This document shows positions 33,405 through 40,633 of a stretch of DNA of 64,000 nucleotides, piece by piece. The DNA is from Flavisolibacter amylovorans. GTDB lineage: Bacteria > Bacteroidota > Bacteroidia > Chitinophagales > Chitinophagaceae. Positions within the stretch are counted from its first letter, which is position 1. Every line of letters begins with the position of its first letter. Below the pieces are notes generated by a model that was given only the letters and a program-made list of their open reading frames with translations, did no database searches and was not told where the DNA came from. The DNA lies in NCBI RefSeq assembly GCF_039541815.1, contig NZ_BAABGY010000005.1, positions 124,001 through 188,000 of the forward strand, written 5' to 3'. The position numbers were made by a program, and so were the translations under genes.

Positions 33405-33734
33405 TCAGTCCTGGAGGAAAGGGACGATTACGCCTTTCTGCGTCAGCCAATCCAATACCTCCTGCACCTGCTCCGGAGTTCGGCCGATCCGCGCGCGGTC
33501 CTGCACCAACACTACGTCATATTTTTTTGTTCCGGCTCCGAACTCCTGCATCAGCCGGGAAAGCGCCGGCCGCTCAGACAAGGCCGAAGCGCCGCTGATC
33601 TGGTCGCCGTACACGTCCTCTTCATTCACCACAAAGTTGCCGGCAGCAAACTGCCTTAACGCCAGGATCTGGCTGCACACATTGGCTTCGGAGGAGCAGC
33701 GGGCGAGCAGGGCGGCGCGGGGCGGTTGCGGCAT
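33405..33734 (-). CDS. Serine recombinase (resolvase) catalytic domain only
   Basis: This is a 109-aa protein with start MPQPPRAALLARCSSEANVC at 33734. It matches the resolvase/invertase N-terminal domain: the nucleophile Ser in ARCSSE, the YGDQISGASALSERPALSRL segment, and VVLVQDRARIGRTPEQVQEV with the active-site Arg residues. It ends at GVIVPFLQD, where a full recombinase would continue into the long helix and DNA-binding domain. It is thus a stand-alone or truncated catalytic domain. It is 66 bp upstream of the unknown/AbiEii pair on the same strand. Whether it is active cannot be told. Confidence 0.7.
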   Translation of the reverse strand: MPQPPRAALLARCSSEANVCSQILALRQFAAGNFVVNEEDVYGDQISGASALSERPALSRLMQEFGAGTKKYDVVLVQDRARIGRTPEQVQEVLDWLTQKGVIVPFLQD

Positions 33735-33817
33735 GTAGCGGGTTTGGCAAAGGAAAGGGAAACGAGCCGTGAAGGTAGGCGTTTCATCCAACCCCTGTTT
33801 ATCGTCGCCCCGGTAGC

Positions 33818-35011
33818 TTACACATAACTAAGCCACCATTGTTCGCGGTGACTGCTCTTGTACCGCTCATACCAGCGACAGAGTGGGTACAGCAGCGCCA
33901 CAACGAGCATCCAAACCAAATAGACCACCGCGAGGGGTTGCCCCCAATTCCTGGGCGCTGGGGTAAAAGGTACCTGCGACACCATATCGCTCCAATGATA
34001 TCCGGTGAGCACGGCAACGAAAAGGGCGAGCAGGTGGATCAGGTAGATGTGCAGCAGGTAAAAGAACATCGGCACGCGTCCGATCGTGATCGCTGCACGG
34101 GCCACCCGTCCGCTTGCCGTGTCCACCAGGCGAAGAAGCAAAAGCGCCGGTCCCAGCGTCATCAGCAGGAAAAGGAGCGAGGGAGGATACTTGGTCGTGT
34201 TGAGGAAAGAAAGCAGTGTAAAAACGGTCGTTGTCTGCGGAGACCAGGGCTGCGGATCGCCGTACACATTGAGCGTGCGCAGCACCACGAACAGGGCCAG
34301 CGCTGCGAGGCCGGCGAGGAGGGTTGCTTTGCGTCGCGTTGCCGCCGGCACTTCATTCCGGTAAAAGGTTCCGAAGCAATACCCGAGGGCCATGACCCCT
34401 ATCCAGGGCAATACCGGGTAGGCTACCTCCATCGGCCGGCCTAGAAAGGTGAATTGCTCGGGTATGAAGCGGGTGTCGTGCAGCACCGACCAGATAAAGG
34501 CACCGGCTCCGGTGCCGGGCACATGCACCCCGTCGAGCAGGTTGTGCCCGGCTACGATAAGCACCCCCGTTGCCAGCAACACCGGCATGGGCAGAAATAT
34601 GAGCAGCGAGAGTGCTGCCATGGCGAGGCCTAAAGCCCAGATCGTAGCGAGGGCAAAAAAAGGGAGCGTGAGATTGAAGGTCCAGCCAACATGAACCACG
34701 GTAAGCTCCAGCAGCATTAGCCAGATTCCGCGGGTCAGCAGGAAGATGGCCAGCTTTTTCTTGCTGCGCCTTCTGCCGGTCAGATAGGCGGAGGTGCCTG
34801 CAAGAAAGTAGAAGACCGGAGCGCAGTAATGGGTGATCCACCGGGTAAAAAACAGAAAGCTGTTTGTTTGCGACAGGTCGGTCGGATCGTAGCGTAGGGC
34901 GTCGGCGTGAAAGAAATCACGGGTGTGGTCGAGCGCCATAATTACCATCACGAGCCCACGTAGCAGGTCGATAGCGCCGATCCGGGAAGCAGGGGAGTGC
35001 AGGTCGTTCAT
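33818..35011 (-). CDS. Heparan-alpha-glucosaminide N-acetyltransferase-like membrane protein (DUF1624)
   Basis: This 397-aa multi-pass membrane acyltransferase is related to HGSNAT/YeiB-type proteins. It begins ASRIGAIDLLRGLVMVIMAL followed by DHTRDFFHAD, the family hallmark with the likely acyl-acceptor-side His. About ten hydrophobic helices follow, with conserved FLAGTSAYLTGRR and a C-terminal GRVPMFFYLLHIYLIHLLAL segment. The start at 35011 (MNDLHSPASR) is preferred over one ten codons upstream. The probable role is transfer of acetyl groups across the membrane to a sugar; the acceptor is unknown. It is 83 bp upstream of the recombinase-domain gene. Confidence 0.85.
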   Translation of the reverse strand: MNDLHSPASRIGAIDLLRGLVMVIMALDHTRDFFHADALRYDPTDLSQTNSFLFFTRWITHYCAPVFYFLAGTSAYLTGRRRSKKKLAIFLLTRGIWLMLLELTVVHVGWTFNLTLPFFALATIWALGLAMAALSLLIFLPMPVLLATGVLIVAGHNLLDGVHVPGTGAGAFIWSVLHDTRFIPEQFTFLGRPMEVAYPVLPWIGVMALGYCFGTFYRNEVPAATRRKATLLAGLAALALFVVLRTLNVYGDPQPWSPQTTTVFTLLSFLNTTKYPPSLLFLLMTLGPALLLLRLVDTASGRVARAAITIGRVPMFFYLLHIYLIHLLALFVAVLTGYHWSDMVSQVPFTPAPRNWGQPLAVVYLVWMLVVALLYPLCRWYERYKSSHREQWWLSYV

Positions 35012-35161
35012 GAAGCAGCGTTTGGTTCCTTCAAGATACAATTTCTGCCATAGCTGCGTCTAAGCGGGGTTGGTCGCCTCCGGGCGAAGATGACGGGTGC
35101 TTCGCTGCCGGGTCGCTGACGGCCAGTAGTGCCGGTACCGTAACGGCCGCCTTTCTTCAAT

Positions 35162-35194
35162 AAAAAGGCCTCCCGCGAGGGGAGGCCTTTTTCG
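35162..35194. terminator. Terminator hairpin between acyltransferase and M1 peptidase genes
   Basis: AAAAAGGCCTCCC pairs with GGGAGGCCTTTTT around GCGAG/GG, with A and T runs on both sides. It is best placed to end the M1 peptidase transcript on the minus strand. Confidence 0.85.
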
Positions 35195-35201
35195 AGTATG
35201 C

Positions 35202-35250
35202 TGGTCCGTAGTCGGTCCGTAATCAAAGACTACGGACAACTACGAACAAC
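35202..35250. repeat. Stuttered palindrome, word GGTCCGTAGTC
   Basis: The left arm TGGTCCGTAGTCGGTCCGTA and right arm GACTACGGACAACTACGAAC are built from the same repeated word in opposite orientation, with a loop of only about 5 bp. It ends 4 bp from the stop codon of the M1 peptidase gene. Confidence 0.8.
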
Positions 35251-35254
35251 GGCG

Positions 35255-37642
35255 TTAGAATCCTTTCTTTTCAGCCGATTTCTGCATCGGGTTGATACCG
35301 GTGCTTTGTCCGCGGCCGGCGGCAGCCTTTTGCTTGAACATCTGCACGCGGCTCGGCTCGGCGGAAGTGCCGGCCCAACTGTTGTTGGCTTCGTTCACGT
35401 CGGCCGTTTCGCGCATCGGGTCCAGCTTGATGTTGGTGACGCGCTTGTCCTTCACGAAGAACTTGGTGACCTTGCTTTCGTTGAGGCGCCAGACCTGGGC
35501 GGGGATGCGGTCGATCTCCTTGGTGCCGTCCTCGAAGGTCCACTCCACGATGATGGGCATCACGAGGCCGCCTTTGTTGCCTACGGTGATCTCGTAGAGG
35601 TGCTTGTTGGCGTACTTCTGGCGCTCGGCATCGGTCACCGTCTCGGCCTGGGCGGGCAGGGCTACCTGGTACTTCGCCGAGTCATACGGCTCGAGGCCGC
35701 GGTCGTAGCGCCAGTAGAAATCACGGAGCGACGTATCTACGTCGGTCTGGAACCTGATGCTCTTGTCTTCGCGGTTGCGGATCTTGCTCACGTCCTCGAA
35801 GCTGTTCTGGATGGGCTTGGGCAGGTTCTGCATCACGACGGTATCGCGGAGGCGGACGCCGGCAGGAGCAGCGCCGGTGAAGTCAGGCTTCGCGTAGCGC
35901 ACGGAGTCGAGCGACATATCGGTCACATCGGTGCTGTAGAACCAGCCGCGCCAGAACCAGTCGAGGTCTTCGGCGGAGGCGTCTTCCATCGTGCGGAAGA
36001 AGTCGGCGGGCTCGGGGTGCTTGAAGGCCCAGCGGCGCGCATACTCTTTAAAGGCATAGTCGAACAGCTCGCGGCCCATTACGGTCTCGCGGAGGATGTT
36101 GAGGCCGGTAGCAGGCTTCGAGTAGGCATTGGGTCCGAACTGCACGATGTTCTCGGAGTTCGTCATGATCGGCTCGAGCTGGTCCTTCGGGAGCTTCATG
36201 TAGTCGGTGATGGTCCAGGCCGGCCCGCGGCGGGAGGGGAACTTGTTGTCGTAGAGTTCTTCCGTCAGGTACTCAACGAACGTGTTGAGGCCTTCGTCCA
36301 TCCAGCTCCACTGGCGCTCGTCGGAGTTGATGATCATCGGGAAGAAGTTGTGGCCCACTTCGTGGATGATCACACCGAGCATGCCGTTCTTGGTGCTTTC
36401 GGTATAGGAGCCGTCCTTCTCGGTGCGGCCGTAGTTGAAGCAGATCATCGGGTACTCCATGCCGTTGGAAGCCTCAACCGACTGGGCAACGGGGTAGGGG
36501 TAGGGGATGGTGAACTTCGAGTAGGTCTTGATGGTGTGGGCAACGGCCTTGGACGAGTACTTGCGGTAGAGGCCGTAGGCTTCCTTGCCGTACTGGCTCA
36601 TGCACATCACCTTCTTGCCTTCCACGGTAGTGGCGAAGCCGTCCCAGATGAACTTACGGGAGGAGCCCCAGGCAAAGTCGCGCACGTTGTCGGCCTTGAA
36701 GACCCAAGTCTCCATGGTCTTGCTCTTCGACTTCTCGGCGCGCTTGGCCTCGTCGAGCGTTACGATCTCGATGGGCTCGGAGGCGTTCTGCGCCTTGATC
36801 CAGCGGGCATGCTGGGCGGGCGTCAGCACCTGCTGCAGGTTCTGGCAAAGGCCCGTAGCGGCCACCACGTGGTCGTTGGGTACGGTCATGGCCACCTTGA
36901 AGTTGCCGAAGGTGAGGGCGAACTCGCCGCGGCCGGTGAACTGGTGGTTCTGCCAGCCCTGCACGTCGCTGTAGACGCACAGGCGCGGATACCACTGGGT
37001 GATGGTGAAGAGGTGGTTGCCGTCTTCGGGGAAGTACTCGTAGCCGCCGCGGCCGCCAAGGGTGAGGCGGTCGGGGATCTTATAGTTCCATTCGCAGTTG
37101 AAGACGAACTTCTGGCCCGGCTTCAGGGGGGCGGGGAGCTCCACGCGCATCATCGTCTTGTTCACGATCGACTTCAGGGGCTTCCCTGTGGCGTCGGTGA
37201 GCTTCGTGATGTTCACGCCGAAGCCGTTGTCCTGCTTCGCCTGTGCCTGCGCTTCGATGGTGGAGGGCGTCACCACGCGGGGCATCGAGTTGCTGTTCTG
37301 GTAGCCCGCGTTCTTGGTGGAGCTGTGTTCGTTCTCATCCAGCTGCAGCCAGATGTAGGTAAGTACGTCGGGCGAGTTGTTGTAATAGGTCACGGTCTCT
37401 GCGCCTTTGAGCATCAGGTTCGGCTCGTCGAGCGTGGCCTTGATGTCGTAGTCGGCGCGCTGCTGCCAGTACTTGGGGCCGGGGGCACCGGAGGCGGTGC
37501 GGTACTCGTTCGGCGTGGGCAGGGTGCCTGCGAGCTGCTCGAATTTGTTTCCGTGGTTCGAGCCCGGGTTGTTCTGCGTGTTCTGCGCGAGCGCACTTCC
37601 CGCCACGAGGGGGAGGCCGCAAGCCAACAGAAGCTGTTTCAT
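35255..37642 (-). CDS. Exported M1-family zinc metallopeptidase
   Basis: This 795-aa aminopeptidase-like protein has a signal peptide MKQLLLACGLPLVAGSALAQ, the basis for the start at 37642; longer starts would overlap hupE. The zinc site HEVGH followed 18 residues later by Glu (WMDEGLNTFVEY) is at about residue 425, the HExxH-x18-E layout of M1 enzymes. The usual GxMEN is replaced by NGMEYPMICF, typical of this Bacteroidota subgroup. A beta-sandwich region lies N-terminal, with an ERAP-like helical region and a C-terminal domain after it. It is downstream of hupE (19-bp gap) and probably in one operon with it. The substrate is periplasmic peptides by inference. Confidence 0.92.
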   Translation of the reverse strand: MKQLLLACGLPLVAGSALAQNTQNNPGSNHGNKFEQLAGTLPTPNEYRTASGAPGPKYWQQRADYDIKATLDEPNLMLKGAETVTYYNNSPDVLTYIWLQLDENEHSSTKNAGYQNSNSMPRVVTPSTIEAQAQAKQDNGFGVNITKLTDATGKPLKSIVNKTMMRVELPAPLKPGQKFVFNCEWNYKIPDRLTLGGRGGYEYFPEDGNHLFTITQWYPRLCVYSDVQGWQNHQFTGRGEFALTFGNFKVAMTVPNDHVVAATGLCQNLQQVLTPAQHARWIKAQNASEPIEIVTLDEAKRAEKSKSKTMETWVFKADNVRDFAWGSSRKFIWDGFATTVEGKKVMCMSQYGKEAYGLYRKYSSKAVAHTIKTYSKFTIPYPYPVAQSVEASNGMEYPMICFNYGRTEKDGSYTESTKNGMLGVIIHEVGHNFFPMIINSDERQWSWMDEGLNTFVEYLTEELYDNKFPSRRGPAWTITDYMKLPKDQLEPIMTNSENIVQFGPNAYSKPATGLNILRETVMGRELFDYAFKEYARRWAFKHPEPADFFRTMEDASAEDLDWFWRGWFYSTDVTDMSLDSVRYAKPDFTGAAPAGVRLRDTVVMQNLPKPIQNSFEDVSKIRNREDKSIRFQTDVDTSLRDFYWRYDRGLEPYDSAKYQVALPAQAETVTDAERQKYANKHLYEITVGNKGGLVMPIIVEWTFEDGTKEIDRIPAQVWRLNESKVTKFFVKDKRVTNIKLDPMRETADVNEANNSWAGTSAEPSRVQMFKQKAAAGRGQSTGINPMQKSAEKKGF

Positions 37643-37661
37643 TTGGATCATGTGTTTGGAA

Positions 37662-38243
37662 TTATGAGGGTAAGCGTTCAAGCGCCATTTTCAAAGCTAA
37701 ACTAAATACACCTGCCGACACGAACAGCACCCATTCGCGGCGCGGCGCCCGGAGGCGGTCTACCACGAGGGAGGCGAGCAGCAGGATGACCGCCACCACC
37801 ACGAGCTGCCCGGCCTCGAGGCCTACGTTGAAGCCGAAGAGGCTCCAGCCGAGGCTCTGACCCTTTACCAGCAGCATCGACCGGAGGGTGTTGGCGAAGC
37901 CGAGGCCGTGCACGAGGCCGAAGAGCAGGGCGAGGATATAGTTGAGCCGGAGGTGGCGCGTCGTGTATTCTTTCCGGAAAATGTTGACGAGGGCGGTGAT
38001 AGCGATGGTGACCGGGATGAAGAACTCGGTCCATTCGGCCGGCACGTCGATCAGGTCGAGGACGCTGAGGGCGAGGGTGATGGAGTGGCCGATCGTAAAG
38101 GCGGTGACCAGGATGAGCACCTGCTTCCAGTCGCGCAGGAGGTAGATGGCCGCGAGTACCCACACAAAGAGGATATGGTCCAGAGCGTCGATGCTCATGA
38201 TATGCCCCCAGCCGAGGCCGAAATAGAACCCGAAATCATTCAT
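37662..38243 (-). CDS. HupE/UreJ family membrane protein
   Basis: This 193-aa integral membrane protein has about six helices and HupE/UreJ_2 hallmarks. The N-terminal GLGWGHIMSIDALDHILFVW carries conserved His and Asp, then come TAFTIGHSITLALS and GLVHGLGFANTLR, with FNVGLEAGQLVVVAVILLLA near the end. Relatives transport nickel or cobalt for hydrogenase or urease, but no such enzymes are here. In Bacteroidota this subgroup recurs next to DUF6702 and M1 peptidase genes, as in this window, so a general metal transport or homeostasis role is possible. It is the first gene of a two-gene operon, divergent from DUF6702. Confidence 0.88.
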   Translation of the reverse strand: MNDFGFYFGLGWGHIMSIDALDHILFVWVLAAIYLLRDWKQVLILVTAFTIGHSITLALSVLDLIDVPAEWTEFFIPVTIAITALVNIFRKEYTTRHLRLNYILALLFGLVHGLGFANTLRSMLLVKGQSLGWSLFGFNVGLEAGQLVVVAVILLLASLVVDRLRAPRREWVLFVSAGVFSLALKMALERLPS

Positions 38244-38329
38244 GCCGGAAAATCGCCTTTTAACGTGTTTTTATCGAAGGGCTTCAAATTAATCCAGAGT
38301 TTTGTACCTACCCAAAAATAAATCCGTCA

Positions 38330-38818
38330 ATGGCGCTCTTGTCGTTTAAATGGTTCCTCCCGTTCGTCGCTTCCCTCTTCCATCCCTTCTTCGTTTCCGT
38401 GACGGAGATCAACCACGTGGCCGCGAACAAGGAGTACGAGGTGTCCTGCAAGGTATTCACGGAAGACCTCGAGGCCGCGATCCGGAAGAACTACAACATC
38501 TCCTTCGACCTCACCGCGAAGGGCCAGGAGGCGCAGCACAACAAGTACGTGGAGGATTATTTCCGCAAGCACCTCGCCGTATCCGCCGACGGCAAGCCCT
38601 TGCCGCTGCATTACCTGGGCTTCGAGCAGGAGCGGGAATCGCTCTATTGCTATTTTGATGTGCCGGGCGCCGCCGCCCCGAAACGGATCGACGTGAAGAA
38701 CGAGGTGCTGCATGACTTCACCGACAAGCAAATGAACATCATCCACGCCACCGTGAACGGCAAGCGCCAGAGCACCAAGATCGATTACCCGGTGAAGACG
38801 GCGAGTTTCCAGTTTTAG
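38330..38818 (+). CDS. DUF6702 family exported protein
   Basis: This 162-aa protein has an N-terminal hydrophobic signal (FKWFLPFVASLFHPFFVSVT). A compact beta-rich domain follows with HPFFVSVTEI, CKVFTEDLEAAIRKNYN and NKYVEDYFRKHLAVSADGK, which mark the DUF6702 family. The conserved early His and the link to HupE suggest metal binding, but the function is unproven. It is transcribed divergently from the hupE-M1 operon with an 86-bp shared regulatory gap. MITE-like element A begins 5 bp after its stop codon. Confidence 0.85.
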   Translation: MALLSFKWFLPFVASLFHPFFVSVTEINHVAANKEYEVSCKVFTEDLEAAIRKNYNISFDLTAKGQEAQHNKYVEDYFRKHLAVSADGKPLPLHYLGFEQERESLYCYFDVPGAAAPKRIDVKNEVLHDFTDKQMNIIHATVNGKRQSTKIDYPVKTASFQF

Positions 38819-38822
38819 ATCC

Positions 38823-39072
38823 GGCCCCCTGTCCCCCGTAGGGGGAACTTAGGTCGATCATACTTCTTTTGTTTTGTCCCTTCTCAAATTTGTTTGATAC
38901 GAAAGCCGCGACGATGTCGGGGCTTTCTACTTCAAATATTCAATGCTCAATGTTCAACGATCAATGCTCCAGCGGTGCCCAATTGAACATTAAGCTTTTT
39001 ACTACTCCAGAAGTCACCGCTACCGTTGGAACAGCCCCGACCTAAGTTCCCCCTACGGGGGGACAGGGGGCT
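38823..39072. mobile_element. MITE-like element A, ~33-bp terminal inverted repeats
   Basis: The element is 250 bp. The left terminus GCCCCCTGTCCCCCGTAGGG (from 38824) is mirrored by the right terminus (39038-39071) over about 33 bp with one single-base indel. The interior has a hairpin (38901-38927, GAAAGCC.. to ..GGCTTTC), then a stuttered CAATGCTCAATGTTCAAC stretch. It aligns with the reverse complement of element B (49940-50187) along most of its length. It lies between two convergent stop codons, 4 bp from one and 1 bp from the other. No ORF is present. Confidence 0.8.
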
Positions 39073-39073
39073 G

Positions 39074-40363
39074 CTATTCCTCTTCTTCCGCCGCCGTCTC
39101 TGTCGTTACGAGCACCTTATCGATGCGGTGGCCGTCCATGTCGATGATCTCGATATGGAAGCCTTCCCAGTCGAGGGTTTCGCCGGTATGCGGGATGTGC
39201 TCGAGCTCGTGGAGGATGCAGCCGGCCAAAGTGTCGAAGCTGTAGTCGTCGTTGAGGAGCTGCGTCTTGTCGAAGTGGGACAGGAAGTCGTAGAAGTTGA
39301 TCTGCGCGTCCACGAGGTAGGAGCCGTCTTCGCGCGGCACGATGGAGTAGTCTTCCTCGTCCTCCACGTCGGGCATGTCGCCGATGATCGCCTCCATGAT
39401 GTCGGAAAGCGTGATCATGCCGAGCACGGAGCCGTATTCGTCCACGATGAAGGCCGCGTAGTTCTTGGTGGCGCGCAGCTTTTCCATCACCTGGTAGGCC
39501 GAGTTGTTATTGGGTACGAAGAGCGCCGGCTTCATAAGGTCCTTGAACTTCGTAAGGTCGCTCGAAACGTAGAGGTCCTTGATCGACACGATGCCTTTTA
39601 TGGAGTCGATATCGCCCTCGCACACCGGGAAGATGGAGTGCGGTTCCGCGGAGATGCGGTCGCGGATGGCCACCTCGGTGTCGTTGACGTCGAACCAGGC
39701 GATGTCGGAGCGGTGGGTCATCAGCGAGGTGATGTTGCGGTCGCCGAGGTGGAAGATGCGCTCGATCATCTCGCGTTCTTCTTCTTCGATGGTGCCCGCC
39801 TCGGTGCCTTCGGTGATGATCGCCTTGATCTCCTCCTCGGTTACGGCATCGTCGGTGGCCGCGCGGATCTTGAAGACCTTGAAGAACAGGGAGCTCGTCT
39901 TATTCAGCAGCCATACGATCGGGTGCGTGAATCTGGCGAATACGCCCATGGGGCCGGCCATGAGCTTGGAGATGGTCTCCGCGCGCTGCAGGCCGATGCG
40001 CTTCGGGATGAGTTCTCCGAAGACGATGGACAGGAAAGTGACAATCACGACCACAGTAGCCTTGGAGAGGCCCTCCGCGTAACGGGCCAGGAAGGAAATG
40101 CCGCGGTAGAACGGCTCGAGGTAGGAGCCGAAGCTTTCGCCGGAATAGAGACCGGTAAGAATGGCGATGAGGGTGATGCCGATCTGGGCGGCGGAAAGAA
40201 AGATCTCGGGGTTCTGCGACAGCTCAAGGGCACGCCGGGCGCGGGCATCGCCTTTGTCGGCGGCAGCCTCCAGGCGGGGTTTGCGGGCCGATACGAGCGC
40301 GATCTCAGACATGACGAACAGACCGTTCAACAGGATCAGGCCCAGCAATATGAATATCTCCAT
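39074..40363 (-). CDS. CNNM/CorC (HlyC) family transporter-like protein
   Basis: This 429-aa protein has the standard order. A DUF21/CNNM membrane domain spans about 1-185 (LLNGLFVMSEIALVSARKPR, then IVFGELIPKRIGLQRAETIS). Two CBS domains at about 205-330 include DRNITSLMTHRSDIAWFDVN and YAAFIVDEYGSVLGMITLSD. A CorC/HlyC C-terminal domain at about 345-420 has REDGSYLVDAQINFYDFLSH. Family members act in Mg2+/Co2+ efflux or sodium-coupled transport, and some in Bacteroidota are linked to gliding (GldE-like). It is monocistronic; its stop codon touches element A. Confidence 0.93.
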   Translation of the reverse strand: MEIFILLGLILLNGLFVMSEIALVSARKPRLEAAADKGDARARRALELSQNPEIFLSAAQIGITLIAILTGLYSGESFGSYLEPFYRGISFLARYAEGLSKATVVVIVTFLSIVFGELIPKRIGLQRAETISKLMAGPMGVFARFTHPIVWLLNKTSSLFFKVFKIRAATDDAVTEEEIKAIITEGTEAGTIEEEEREMIERIFHLGDRNITSLMTHRSDIAWFDVNDTEVAIRDRISAEPHSIFPVCEGDIDSIKGIVSIKDLYVSSDLTKFKDLMKPALFVPNNNSAYQVMEKLRATKNYAAFIVDEYGSVLGMITLSDIMEAIIGDMPDVEDEEDYSIVPREDGSYLVDAQINFYDFLSHFDKTQLLNDDYSFDTLAGCILHELEHIPHTGETLDWEGFHIEIIDMDGHRIDKVLVTTETAAEEEE

Positions 40364-40432
40364 CTACGGATTCGTTGATTAATCAGCGGTAAAGCTACCG
40401 GTTTTAAAACAAAGACAGGGCCAAGGCGAGCC

Positions 40433-40543
40433 CGGAGGTTTTTAAGGGTTTTGAAGGATTTGGTGGTTTTAGGGGGTAGGCAGCCCACCCATGGTTGAAC
40501 GGACTCCGAACCTTCAGAACCTTCGAAACCCCCAAAACCTTTG
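40433..40543. repeat. Stuttered palindrome, words GGTTTT(A/G)AAGG / CCTTCGAAACC
   Basis: The left arm (40433-40477) is a run of G/T-rich words such as AAGGGTTTTGAAGGATTTGG. The right arm (40501-40543) is the complementary run GAACCTTCAGAACCTTCG and on. The loop is about 23 bp. It occupies the divergent spacer between the CNNM and LTA-synthase-like genes. Confidence 0.75.
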
Positions 40544-40633
40544 TTCTCTGTCGTTCCAAAGCGGCCTTCTGTCGTTTTCTCCATAGAAATACGGTCCGGA
40601 TGCGTCAATTTTGCTGCCTCAACAAGCCCAGCC

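Noticed and set aside
33405..33791. Prophage or integrative element flagged by the serine recombinase
   Set aside because: There are no phage or conjugation genes, no attachment repeats, and the protein lacks a DNA-binding domain.
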